Positions 44,330 to 53,138 of a stretch of 64,000 nt of DNA are shown here, piece by piece (positions within the stretch are counted from its first letter, which is position 1; every line of letters begins with the position of its first letter). Location of the stretch: NCBI GenBank assembly GCA_965228695.1, contig CBDDIB010000001.1, positions 372,001 through 436,000 on the forward strand. The letters are read 5' to 3'. The notes under the pieces are model-generated. The model did no database searches. It was given only the letters and a program-made list of their open reading frames with translations, and was not told the origin of the DNA. The translations under genes were made by a program, and so were the position numbers. This stretch comes from JAJFJD01 sp965228695 (GTDB taxonomy: Bacteria > Pseudomonadota > Alphaproteobacteria > UBA8366).

Positions 44330-46639
44330 CTACGGAATTGTGTCGAAGCGTACGTAGAACTCCTTGTCCCCGTCAGTGATCTGAAATGCCGGCTCGAGAG
44401 CTTTTGGCACGGGGATGAATATTCGGTTCTTCGTTACGATCGTGGTTGTAGGGAACATCGAGCCGCCTGTCTGGTCGGTCTCAAGAGGCGATTTTAGTTC
44501 AATGTCATAGTAAAGGCTGAGTTCTCCTGTTGCGTCCGTGAATATATAGATGACGCGGTGCGCCCCCCAGATCAGTTTGGTTGTGTGCGGCCAGCGCAGA
44601 AACTCCCCTTCTCTTTTGATGATACGGTCCGAGAGCGCAAGGAACATTTGGAAATTGTTGAGCTTCGGGTGCTCGGCTGCAACGGTGAGGACTTTCTTGT
44701 CACTTTGCAGGTCATCCCGCATGAGCGGCGGCGAGGCCTCAAATTCGTTGGCTGGCGGCGCACCATCGGCCGGTCCGATGATGTCGGGGAATTCTTCTTC
44801 GACGCTGCCGACCTGTTCTTTGCTGACTTGTTGCCGCTGTACGGAAGTGCGGCTTCTGGAAGTCCTGAGAACTTCGGAAAAATCCGCGTTGCCGGCAAGA
44901 TAGTCAGCCAGCAACGATTCGATAGCCCCGTAATCGCCCTCCTGAAGGCGGAACAGCTCCTTGTTCTCCTTCAGCCTTTTGAACAGGGCGTCGCGGCCCT
45001 GCTTGGTCGAGGACGGCACGTGATCCCGGATATGGGGATAGACATGCTCGCGCACGAAATCCTTCATGAAACCGTCGAACACATCGCGGGCGGCGGTATA
45101 GCATTCGAGAACGATCTTCACGGACTGGATATCGCGGGCGATCGACAGGAGCAGCGCGATGTCCCTTTTCTCGGCGTGAAAGGTGACGCCATGGCTGATC
45201 GTGGCGAAAGCCGCATCCACGTCCGGCATGAGATAGTCATCAAGAAGAATGCCGCGCAGCCGGACAAGAAACATGGCCTCTTCGAACGTAAGCTGCGTGG
45301 CGGCAATCCTGTCAACGATGACGTGCTCTGGCACCTGCTCCAGATGAACGATCTCATTCAGGTAGCGAAGCTGAAGCTTGCGGCGCGGATTGGCCTGGCT
45401 GACATGAAACAGATTGGCCTGATCGGTTCCAAATCGTTTCAGGATCGTGCTGTCCTGACCCACATAGAAATGTTTGGGCTTGTTCGGCTCGTAGGTCTGC
45501 ACCTCGCCGAGCGGTATCATCGTGTCGGCGGGCAACACGGAGATTTTGACCTTATGCGCAAGCGCAAACTGGCCGTGCGAGAGGATATATTGCTGGAACT
45601 GCTGGTTCGCGTCGGCCGCGTCGGTCTGCGCAATGTCGGCGGACGCCTCGGCCTCGATCAGCTCAACAAGGTTCGCAACATGCTGGATGCTGTCCCGGCT
45701 AAGGGCCTCCCGTCCTGCGGTTGGGTGAAGGATGTCGAGATTGACAAATCCGCCCAGCCCGTAGTGGCCGGATACCGGGATCGGTGCGAGGCCGAACAGA
45801 TTGCGGAATCCGTGCGTGGGTCCGCTCTGCTGAACCAGGAATACTTCGCCTTTGATGGGTACGCCGTTCAGCGAGATGTCAGTGAGCCGCGCCAGCATCC
45901 GGCTTTGGGCGTTGATTGAGACTTGCAGCGTCCCGGCAAACTCGCCGCGCGATACTGCGCGAGATGATACCTGCTCAAAGCCCGCGGCCTTTCCGGCAAG
46001 CGTGTCCGCAAAGCCCTGCTGGCTGATAAGCTGTCCGTTCACCAAAACGGGAACCGGCAGGAACTGCACATACTGTTTCAGGTATTCGCAGGTTGCGGCT
46101 TCATCGATCGGATAGGCGGGGTCGAGTTCAGCATCAATCAACGTCCCCGGCTCGCGGTCATCGGCGATGCGTTCGAGATCGATGCAGTCCTGCGCGATCT
46201 TGAGATCCTCGCGCCGCGCCGTGCTGATGAGCGTCGTATCGGAGTCGATGTTACGGGTTTCCACGCGCAGCGCCGTGCAGACGCCGAAATTCGCCATCGC
46301 GCCGATCCCGAACGTTCCAATGACGCCGGACTGCTGGGCAAGTTCGGATTTCTTGCCGCTCGAACCGGCCTTCCAGAAATTGTTCTTAAGGACATCCTCG
46401 GCCATGCCGATGCCGTCATCGCGCACGGTCAGCCGGTTCGCCTCGACGGTAATTTCGATTTTGCGTTCGGCAGCCACAAGTCCTTGCGCCGTGCAGCGCA
46501 TGAGAATTGCGTCATAGGCGTTCTGCACGTTTTCGCGAAGGAAGGCTTTGGGAGAGTCGTAAATCTCCGATGACAGGATTTCGAGAATCCTGCTTGTCTC
46601 AACATCGAATGCGATCTGTTCCTTGGCTGGCGCCGTCAT
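44330..46639 (-). CDS. HSP90-like GHKL ATPase
   Basis: 769 residues. The N-terminal ATPase has the Bergerat fold: LRENVQNAYDAI (34-45, N box), DDGIGM (74-79) and GVIGTFGIGAMANFG (105-119). It continues with an HtpG-like middle region, then a long unrecognised C-terminus. It is distinct from housekeeping HtpG in sequence and length. The start overlaps the metallophosphoesterase stop by one base (TAATG), and the GajA-like gene follows within eight bases, so these act from one mRNA. HSP90/GHKL ATPases occur in several antiphage loci; its role here is unknown. Confidence 0.8.
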   Translation of the reverse strand: MTAPAKEQIAFDVETSRILEILSSEIYDSPKAFLRENVQNAYDAILMRCTAQGLVAAERKIEITVEANRLTVRDDGIGMAEDVLKNNFWKAGSSGKKSELAQQSGVIGTFGIGAMANFGVCTALRVETRNIDSDTTLISTARREDLKIAQDCIDLERIADDREPGTLIDAELDPAYPIDEAATCEYLKQYVQFLPVPVLVNGQLISQQGFADTLAGKAAGFEQVSSRAVSRGEFAGTLQVSINAQSRMLARLTDISLNGVPIKGEVFLVQQSGPTHGFRNLFGLAPIPVSGHYGLGGFVNLDILHPTAGREALSRDSIQHVANLVELIEAEASADIAQTDAADANQQFQQYILSHGQFALAHKVKISVLPADTMIPLGEVQTYEPNKPKHFYVGQDSTILKRFGTDQANLFHVSQANPRRKLQLRYLNEIVHLEQVPEHVIVDRIAATQLTFEEAMFLVRLRGILLDDYLMPDVDAAFATISHGVTFHAEKRDIALLLSIARDIQSVKIVLECYTAARDVFDGFMKDFVREHVYPHIRDHVPSSTKQGRDALFKRLKENKELFRLQEGDYGAIESLLADYLAGNADFSEVLRTSRSRTSVQRQQVSKEQVGSVEEEFPDIIGPADGAPPANEFEASPPLMRDDLQSDKKVLTVAAEHPKLNNFQMFLALSDRIIKREGEFLRWPHTTKLIWGAHRVIYIFTDATGELSLYYDIELKSPLETDQTGGSMFPTTTIVTKNRIFIPVPKALEPAFQITDGDKEFYVRFDTIP

Positions 46640-48087
46640 TACTTCAACCTCGCCGCATATTTGTCACGTATCTCAATGACCGCGCCGTCGGCTGCACCGG
46701 CGATCAGCGGCAGCTTCAACAGCTCTGCAAGGCGCTGCCGATTGTCGGCAGCCCACAAGGCATCCATAAGTGCAATCGCTTCGGCCGTGCTTTCGGGCGG
46801 GTCGAACGTACCTGCGATCCCGACTTGGTCATCAAGACGGATCAGGCAGTCAAGGAGCACGCGGCGAGCCAGCGGCTCCGCCGGCGCCAGTGGCGAGAGG
46901 ATTTGCACGGCGGAACCATAATCGCCGTTATCATACGCGGCCTGGGCCTGCGTCAGCAGGACCGTGTTGCGGTCCGGTCTGACGAATGGTTCCGGTGGCG
47001 GATCGAATGAAAAATCCAGATAGCCGGTCTTGTTAGGCGGCAATGAACGAGCACCCCAAATAGGCATACGCAAATTGTCATTGTGCATTTCGCGAACATG
47101 CAAACGGCCCTTCCTGTTCGGGACATCAAGTTCCACGACATTATAGGCGCGGCCATGGCGGAAGGCGGCGCCGCCGCACAGCGTACCGGCGCTGATAACG
47201 GTGATGCGGCGATCGGGACCGTGACGGAAACGCGTATCAAGAAACTGCGGCTTGTGTTGATGACCGTGGAACCCAAGACTGAACCCGCCATCGACGAGAT
47301 TCTGGACAATATCGGGGTCCATATAATCAACCTCCGCCGGCGGTCCTTCCGTGTTGTGATGCCAGACGGCAATGCGCAGATGCTCCTGTGCACTTGATAA
47401 CTGGCGTAGCCGCTTTCCTGCATAGGCGATGCAATCGGGGTGAATAGCGCCTTGGCGGTTCAAGAGGTCGTTATTGTGGCAACTGCAAAATCCGACCACG
47501 ACGATCTCAAGGTCCGGAAGCTCGAAGACATCAAGCTGGCTGTCCGGTTCTAGAGAATAGGCGCGCTGCCCGTCATAAAAGCGGCCGTAAAAATCGACGA
47601 ACGCCGCAAAGCGCTGGCGGTACATGTCCCAGTCGGTAATCTCAAAGAGAGAAAAGTCATCCCATGACCAGCGCATCGGCGAATCCGGCTTGAAGAGTTC
47701 GGCGACAAGCGCCTTGTCGGTGCCGGCGGTCATCTCGATTGACGTGAGGGACTCGCGGAAATGGTGGTCGCTTACATCGTGATTGCCGGGGATAAGAATG
47801 ACACGCCGCTTGTCACCTCCCACAAAGCGGTCGGTAAGTTCGTTAAGGAAGGCTAACGCTTCATCGTATTGCTTTCGCAGTGCCGCTTCTGCGTCTGCCG
47901 CACCATGCCTGACGCCCTGAATGATATCGCCACTAACAATTATGAGTTTGGGCGGTTCAATGCGCGGGTCGTCATGTAACGTGTATCTGTCGCGGTCCCT
48001 TTCGAGAGAGTCGAGCAACACCTGGTTGCCGATCGGGTTTGCCGGATCGCGGTGCAGATCGGATATGTGGAGCACACTGAGCGTCAT
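46639..48087 (-). CDS. Calcineurin-like metallophosphoesterase
   Basis: 482 residues. The first about 300 residues carry a complete metallophosphoesterase site: DLH (10-12), SGDII (52-56), PGNHD (100-104), VWHH and GHQHKPQF. The C-terminal about 180 residues are helical, with a possible repeat-like region (AQAAYDNGDYGSAVQIL). Substrates could be nucleotides, cyclic signals or nucleic acid ends. It lies six bases after the restriction gene and overlaps the HSP90-like gene. Confidence 0.82.
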   Translation of the reverse strand: MTLSVLHISDLHRDPANPIGNQVLLDSLERDRDRYTLHDDPRIEPPKLIIVSGDIIQGVRHGAADAEAALRKQYDEALAFLNELTDRFVGGDKRRVILIPGNHDVSDHHFRESLTSIEMTAGTDKALVAELFKPDSPMRWSWDDFSLFEITDWDMYRQRFAAFVDFYGRFYDGQRAYSLEPDSQLDVFELPDLEIVVVGFCSCHNNDLLNRQGAIHPDCIAYAGKRLRQLSSAQEHLRIAVWHHNTEGPPAEVDYMDPDIVQNLVDGGFSLGFHGHQHKPQFLDTRFRHGPDRRITVISAGTLCGGAAFRHGRAYNVVELDVPNRKGRLHVREMHNDNLRMPIWGARSLPPNKTGYLDFSFDPPPEPFVRPDRNTVLLTQAQAAYDNGDYGSAVQILSPLAPAEPLARRVLLDCLIRLDDQVGIAGTFDPPESTAEAIALMDALWAADNRQRLAELLKLPLIAGAADGAVIEIRDKYAARLK

Positions 48088-48093
48088 CGCGAT

Positions 48094-48831
48094 CTAACTC
48101 CGCGCTGCTTCCGCCGCGACGTGTCCGGCGAGTTCGGTGACGAATGTGCGCAGGCCAGTCAAGTCGCTCAGCTCCGCATAAGCGCCGTCCGCCGAAGCCG
48201 AGCGCGGCGATGTCAGAATTGAGGCTGTTGTATAAAGCTGCTCCTGCACCAGCTTGCGGCAGAGGATGTTATAGCGCTCCGCGTAGGACGCGCCCTGAAA
48301 CTCCTTGAATACGGGGAAATGCGGCGAGGTATCCCGCACCGGCGAGCGCGATGCCGGCGCGTCTTCTAGCAGCATCAGCCAGCCGACGAAAGGGCGCGGC
48401 TGCTCACCAAACGCGCTTTCCCGATAGGCCGTCCAGAGATCATGCGCCGTGCCGATGGCTTCTTCCGAGCGGTTGTTGAAATTGTTGCCGAAAGACGGGC
48501 CGACCTGGCTTTTGAACTCGAGCGCCGCGATCAGACGGCCTTCATTGATAACCAGAAGGTCCCACAGCTTCGTGGGCCGAAAGTAGCCCGGCAATGTCAG
48601 CACGCGGCGATTCTGGTGGATATCGGCATGGTCAAGGCCGTTGGCCCGCACGATGTCGATCACTAGGGCGATAAAGCCATCCATGTTCTTGCCGCCGGTG
48701 ACGCCGGCGCGTTCGCCCTGATCGGCCTTGCCGGCTTCAATCTGCTTCTGGCGCGCCTTTTCGCGATTCCCCCAAAACGCCTGGACGGCTTCGCGGGCCT
48801 TTCGTTCGTAGTCGGCAAGATCAATGGCCAT
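48094..48831 (-). CDS. Type II restriction endonuclease, PaeR7I/XhoI family
   Basis: 245 residues with strong PaeR7I/XhoI resemblance (TLPGYFRPTKLWDLLVINE, ALEFKSQVGPSFGNNFNNRS, PRPFVGWLMLLEDAP). The ExK in EFKSQ is the likely catalytic site. By family, the expected target is CTCGAG. GGGGGG lies just before the ATG, and the partner methylase ends eight bases upstream. The gene appears intact. Confidence 0.92.
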   Translation of the reverse strand: MAIDLADYERKAREAVQAFWGNREKARQKQIEAGKADQGERAGVTGGKNMDGFIALVIDIVRANGLDHADIHQNRRVLTLPGYFRPTKLWDLLVINEGRLIAALEFKSQVGPSFGNNFNNRSEEAIGTAHDLWTAYRESAFGEQPRPFVGWLMLLEDAPASRSPVRDTSPHFPVFKEFQGASYAERYNILCRKLVQEQLYTTASILTSPRSASADGAYAELSDLTGLRTFVTELAGHVAAEAARS

Positions 48832-48839
48832 GAACCCCC

Positions 48840-50558
48840 CTATTCGCCGTTACCGCCGATGGCGGCACGTTCTTCTTTTGACAGGCCATAGAGCTTGGCG
48901 ACGGCCTTGTTGCAGGCGTCAACATCATTGCGCGCCGCCGCTTCGATCAGCTCGGCTTGCTGGGCTGCGGAAACATCCTGCCAGCGCGGCAGGCGGATGC
49001 GCCGCAGATATTGCGCCTGAAACCGCAGATACCCCCCGCGCATGCGGGTCGCGTAGATCGACACGAAGAGCTTGGCGATGCCCGAGCGCAGCACGGCGCG
49101 CAGCGCCCTCAGATCCCACTCGTCTGAAACGATGAAGTAAAGATTGTGGTGCGGGTACAGGCGCCCGTCTTCATAGACGATGTGCGCTTCGCCCTTAATG
49201 TCGGGGATCAGCAGCTTGGGTCTTCCGGCAAGCGCCGGATAAATCCGGTCGATCGTCCGGTACCAGTTGGCGGGCGCTTTCTGTGCAACATGCCGTTTGG
49301 CGATCTGATCCTTACGCGCTTCCAGAAAGGCTTTCAGGCGGGGATAGTCGTTCAGATCGACAAGACCACCGCTATCAGCAAACGGATTGATAACGCCGAG
49401 GCCGCGCCATTTGACCTCGCCGCTGTCGATATCGCGGGTCATGGCCAGCGGCAGCTTGCGGTCCTCCTCCACGTCGAGTTCGTCGAACGGGCCGATAAAA
49501 GCCTTGTCCGCGCCTGTCGCCACGCCGATCCCGACCTTGCACCCGGCATCTTCAATGGCCGGGTAGTCGCGTTCCAACCGGCGGATCAGCATGAGCTGGT
49601 CGGGCGATTCCAGAATCCAGGGCTGCGCCCCGGCGGCCACATCAGCCATTTCCTTGACCGGCCCGTCGGCGGGCGGTGCGTCGCCCGTCAGCAACTGTAC
49701 AGCAAGCTCGTCGAGAACGGCTTTGTCGATGGCCGGGCGGTGCGCGATCCGCGTCTTGCCCGGCTTTTCTTTTGTGATGATGGTGATCGCCGGATAGGCG
49801 ATGACCTCGGCATGAAAAGCCGGCGTGTCCGTCATATCGACATAGGCTTTCAGATGGTAGCTGTCAGCCACCATCTGCCGTAGCGGGCCGCCATAGCGGT
49901 TCTTCATCCAGCGGTCGGCGCAGATAAAGCCCAGCGTGCCGCCATCGGCCAGCAATGTGAGCGACCGTTCGATGAAAGGGATATAGATGTCGGCGCGGTC
50001 GAACACGGTGCGGTAACGCGCTCGGTACTCGGCAATCAGCGCGTCGGGGATCAGCTCCTGCCGCACATAAGGGGGATTGCCGACAACAAAACCGAACGCG
50101 CCGGGCAGATCGGTCAGCAGGAAATCCCCCTGTAAGAGCCATGTGCCGGCAAGCTGTTCTGCGGCCTCCGCGTCGATACCGGCCTCTCTCAGCGCGGCAA
50201 TCACCTTGCTGCGCGTGGCCCCGAACGATGATTCGTGTAGCTCGACGCCGCGTATGCAAGGCGCCAGCACCGTGGCTGCATCGCCGGACGGATCGCCTTC
50301 TCGCCAGCTTGCCAGCAGGCGCCCGATCACAGTCTGCAAAAAATCGCCGTCACCGAAGGACGGCTCCAGAAGGCGGTAGCTGTAAAGCGGACGGTCGGCC
50401 GTATAGCCGGCAAGATCGAGAATGAACTCGACCACTTCGCGCCTTGTATAGATCGCGCCGCGTTGCTCGATCCCGGCGGCAGCAAGAAGGGCGACAGCAT
50501 CGGTCACCGGGCACAGGCCCGGCAGCGACGCTTGCTGTGCGGAAGACAAAACGGCCAT
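48840..50558 (-). CDS. N6-adenine DNA methyltransferase of the PaeR7I-type system
   Basis: 572 residues. SAM motif I is LLEPSFGDGDFL and the catalytic motif IV is NPPYV, with an Eco57I-like architecture and C-terminal target-recognition region. It is paired with the XhoI/PaeR7I-type nuclease, so it probably methylates adenine in CTCGAG. The ATG at 50558 has GGGAGG at good spacing and overlaps the stop of the RHH gene (ATGA); upstream extension to 50648 would lie inside that gene. Confidence 0.9.
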   Translation of the reverse strand: MAVLSSAQQASLPGLCPVTDAVALLAAAGIEQRGAIYTRREVVEFILDLAGYTADRPLYSYRLLEPSFGDGDFLQTVIGRLLASWREGDPSGDAATVLAPCIRGVELHESSFGATRSKVIAALREAGIDAEAAEQLAGTWLLQGDFLLTDLPGAFGFVVGNPPYVRQELIPDALIAEYRARYRTVFDRADIYIPFIERSLTLLADGGTLGFICADRWMKNRYGGPLRQMVADSYHLKAYVDMTDTPAFHAEVIAYPAITIITKEKPGKTRIAHRPAIDKAVLDELAVQLLTGDAPPADGPVKEMADVAAGAQPWILESPDQLMLIRRLERDYPAIEDAGCKVGIGVATGADKAFIGPFDELDVEEDRKLPLAMTRDIDSGEVKWRGLGVINPFADSGGLVDLNDYPRLKAFLEARKDQIAKRHVAQKAPANWYRTIDRIYPALAGRPKLLIPDIKGEAHIVYEDGRLYPHHNLYFIVSDEWDLRALRAVLRSGIAKLFVSIYATRMRGGYLRFQAQYLRRIRLPRWQDVSAAQQAELIEAAARNDVDACNKAVAKLYGLSKEERAAIGGNGE

Positions 50559-50758
50559 CAGGCGACCTCCCGCCCCGGCCGCACATCGATCGGCCGATCG
50601 TCGCGGTGCCGCTGCAAAAACTCGCGCATAGACCGGCGAATCAGCCACGATGCGCTCACATCGCTGCGCCGCGCAAGCTGATCCAGGGCCTCGTAATCGT
50701 CAGGGTCCACCGTAACGGTAACGCGCTTCAGGGGTTTGGTTTTCTTGCGGTTGGGCAT
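50558..50758 (-). CDS. Ribbon-helix-helix regulator leading the defence operon
   Basis: 66 residues with a CopG/Arc-type RHH fold (KRVTVTVDPDDYEALDQLAR, then SDVSASWLIRRSMREFLQ). It is probably a repressor that times methylase and nuclease expression, analogous to C proteins of restriction systems. ATG 50758 gives the usual short N-terminus; ATG 50782 is also in frame. Translationally coupled to the methylase. Confidence 0.8.
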   Translation of the reverse strand: MPNRKKTKPLKRVTVTVDPDDYEALDQLARRSDVSASWLIRRSMREFLQRHRDDRPIDVRPGREVA

Positions 50759-51252
50759 TTCCAGCTCATATAGGTGATGCATAGTTTCATACGACCATAC
50801 ACTAGATATGCCGACCTGAAACAGGATTTTCGCTATATATGGCGCAATGCCGTGGAAGATGCGCCTGCATCACATCCCGCGACCAAAATCCCAATCCCGC
50901 GTGCGGTGGCTGGAGTGGCTTGGCCCTTTAAGTCCGTCGAAGGCCTTTGGTGCGGGTTGCCGGCCTGGGGTCACCGGTGTCGCAACCGCCCCGGCCGCCA
51001 TCATCACCATCGTCATCGCCGGCGGCGCGGACGAACTCTTCCATCAGATCAATGCGGCCGCGTCTTGCAGCGGATGTCCCGTACGAGCTGTTCGGCCGTC
51101 TCACACGGCCCGGCGTTCCGTCTCATCTTCGCTCCTTGGAGAGCTGCGATAAGCAAAAATCCTCCTTGTCAGTCAGGTCGATTTTGTCTCATTGGTGCTG
51201 ACACCGAACAAAATCGCCCGACAACCCATTACATTAGTGTTGCAGCAGGAAC
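50759..51252. other. Junction between defence cargo and transfer genes
   Basis: No complete gene. It should hold the minus-strand promoter of the defence operon (AT-rich near 50765-50840) and the possible transposase remnant at 51049-51126. Confidence 0.4.
51049..51126 (-). pseudogene. Possible IS3-type OrfA N-terminal remnant
   Basis: A 25-codon frame after AAGGAGCGAAG reads …ETAEQLVRDIRCKTRPH then stops. The segment resembles the conserved start of IS3-family OrfA proteins (SAEELVRDIRR-TRKH). No downstream transposase sequence remains. The match is short, so the call is tentative. Confidence 0.35.
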
Positions 51253-51561
51253 CTAACTGTCGCGCCGGTTCCAGACCAGGAACGCCGCCCCTTCCTCCTC
51301 GAACAGCGCCGCCCGGATTGGCTCGGGAAAGCTCGGGTCGTCGAGCTGGACGCTGAGATAGTCCCGTGGTTCGTCGCCGTTGGTCTTGGCCTTCCAGGCG
51401 GCGCCGAGCTCGGCACGACCGGCATAGACCCGGAAGTCCGGGGCACCTTCGCTCTTCTTCGCATCATTGGCGACGATCCTGGCCTTGACGTTGACCGTCA
51501 GGGTGCGGATCGTCCCTGTGTAGCCGTCCTTGCCGGTTGTAAAACTTCCGATCGTAGCCAT
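51253..51561 (-). CDS. DUF736 protein
   Basis: 102 residues of the DUF736 family (MATIGSFT … GYTGTIRTLTVNVKARIV … YLSVQLDDPSFPEPIRAALFE … LVWNR). It is a small protein typical of alphaproteobacterial conjugative elements and plasmids, with unknown function. AGGAG precedes the ATG. It follows DUF2274 by three bases at the end of the trb operon. Confidence 0.9.
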   Translation of the reverse strand: MATIGSFTTGKDGYTGTIRTLTVNVKARIVANDAKKSEGAPDFRVYAGRAELGAAWKAKTNGDEPRDYLSVQLDDPSFPEPIRAALFEEEGAAFLVWNRRDS

Positions 51562-51564
51562 CGT

Positions 51565-51822
51565 TCACGTCTCCTTTGGTTGGGTTGTAGTTGAGGATGG
51601 GCGCGTGTCGGAAAGCTCTTTGCGCGCCCGCTTGAAGCCGGGATCGGCGTTGATGAACGCCTCCAGCATGAAAGGAATGAGGTCGGCGACACTCTCCTTC
51701 TGGCCGTAGGCCCGGCGGTAGATTTCGGCATAATCGTTCAGCGCCGACTTCAGATCGGCGTCGGCGGTGAAGGTGATCTTCACCGCCTCGCGGTCGGGGA
51801 GCTTGTCGAGTTTCAGGGTCAT
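51565..51822 (-). CDS. DUF2274 protein
   Basis: 85 residues matching DUF2274 (LKLDKLPDREAVKITFTADA, AEIYRRAYGQ, PFMLEAFINADPGFKRARKE). It is constantly found just after trbI in Trb-type elements. The ATG overlaps the trbI stop (ATGA). Possibly a small helical regulatory or accessory protein. Confidence 0.9.
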   Translation of the reverse strand: MTLKLDKLPDREAVKITFTADADLKSALNDYAEIYRRAYGQKESVADLIPFMLEAFINADPGFKRARKELSDTRPSSTTTQPKET

Positions 51823-53138
51823 CGGATCACTCCCAGGTCGCGATAGGGCCGGAGCACCAGATCCTTGTTGACGATGATGCGGAGCGGCCAGCCGGGACGA
51901 ATGGTGATGGTTGGCTGGATGTTGAGGTTGCGCTCGGTGATGCGCTGGCCGACCTGACTGGCGCTGTCTTGAGACGACTCGCGGATCGCCTCGACGAGGT
52001 CATCCTCTTCATCGCCAAACGTCAGCTCGGTGCCAACGCCAAGCAGGGTCGAGAGCACGATGCCTTTCAGGAGCCGCCAGGTGTGGAAATCGACCTCGTC
52101 CTCGAGCCCGGCATAGCCGGCGGTGTCGGTCGCGGGCAGGTTTTCGATCACCATGGAGGAGCCGTCCGGCATGATGATCCGCTGCCAGACGACAAGCGCG
52201 CGGTCCTGGCCAAAGGCGATGACGCTGTCGTAGGTGCCAATCAAACGCGACCCCTGCGGGATCAGCAGATAGCGGCCGGAGACCGTGTCGTAGATATTCT
52301 CCGTGATCTGAGCAGTGACGCGACCCGGCAGATCGGAGTTGATGCCGGTGAGAAGGCTGGCGGAAATGACCGTACCCGCCATCACCTGGTAAGGCGACGC
52401 CGGGTCCTGCAGCGCGTGCGGATTATAAATGTTCGCATCGACGCCCTGGTCGAGGAAGTCGAGCTTGCGGCCTTGCAGGTTCTGGTCGTTCTGGCGGTCA
52501 AGCACCAGCAGACCGCGTGGGTCACCGCCGCCGGCGACTTCAAAGGGATTGCGGTCGGCCGGCGCGGCGCCGGGCGCAGTGTGTATTCCCGCCCCCGAGA
52601 CATCTGCCTGTGTGGCCTCGGCCGTGCCGGAGGTGAGCTGAAAGAATACGCCCGCTTCGCGGCCTTGTTGAGCGAGTCGAGCTTGGCGAATGCGTTCGGC
52701 GCGGGCCGCATCATCCTCCGGGCTCGGACGGAACGGCAGCGCCGGTGCCGGTTCGAGTCCCAAGTCCCGTTCGGCGCCGACAACGGCGGGCCCGATATCA
52801 CCGGGCAGCGGCGGACCAAGCTGAACGGGTGGCCGCGGGATATCGCTGTAACGTCGCGGCAGGGCTTCGAGCCCATCGGGAGTCGGATTGTTGTCGGTCC
52901 GGTAGAGCTCACGCCCGTTATCGTTGCGGTCGAACAGACGCGGCGGATCGAGCGCGAAGATGGTCGCGCCGAGGATCAACAGCAGTCCGGTACCGGAGAG
53001 AGCGATCAACACCCGCCGGTTGATCCGCGTGACCGGTCGTGGCGTGGCGCGCAACGCCAACTCTTCCGGATCGATCTTCGGGGCGGCCGAAGCCGGCGGT
53101 TCGGGACCCGACGGGTCGTCTCGGCGCTCATTCATCAT
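51819..53138 (-). CDS. trbI: Conjugal transfer protein TrbI (VirB10-like)
   Basis: 439 residues: an N-terminal cytoplasmic part, one membrane helix (about 43-63), a Pro-rich periplasmic linker, then the VirB10/TrbI domain (YQVMAGTVISASLLTGINSD, IPQGSRLIGTYDS, TWRLLKGIVLSTLLGVG). It bridges the inner and outer membranes in the type IV secretion core. The ATG overlaps the trbG stop. Confidence 0.95.
   Translation of the reverse strand: MMNERRDDPSGPEPPASAAPKIDPEELALRATPRPVTRINRRVLIALSGTGLLLILGATIFALDPPRLFDRNDNGRELYRTDNNPTPDGLEALPRRYSDIPRPPVQLGPPLPGDIGPAVVGAERDLGLEPAPALPFRPSPEDDAARAERIRQARLAQQGREAGVFFQLTSGTAEATQADVSGAGIHTAPGAAPADRNPFEVAGGGDPRGLLVLDRQNDQNLQGRKLDFLDQGVDANIYNPHALQDPASPYQVMAGTVISASLLTGINSDLPGRVTAQITENIYDTVSGRYLLIPQGSRLIGTYDSVIAFGQDRALVVWQRIIMPDGSSMVIENLPATDTAGYAGLEDEVDFHTWRLLKGIVLSTLLGVGTELTFGDEEDDLVEAIRESSQDSASQVGQRITERNLNIQPTITIRPGWPLRIIVNKDLVLRPYRDLGVIR

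Noticed and set aside
38664..50758. BREX, DISARM or type I restriction interpretation of the operon
   Set aside because: No BrxC/PglX, DrmA/DrmB or HsdR/S signatures; the restriction pair is clearly PaeR7I/XhoI-like and the helicase is UvrD-type beside an OLD nuclease.
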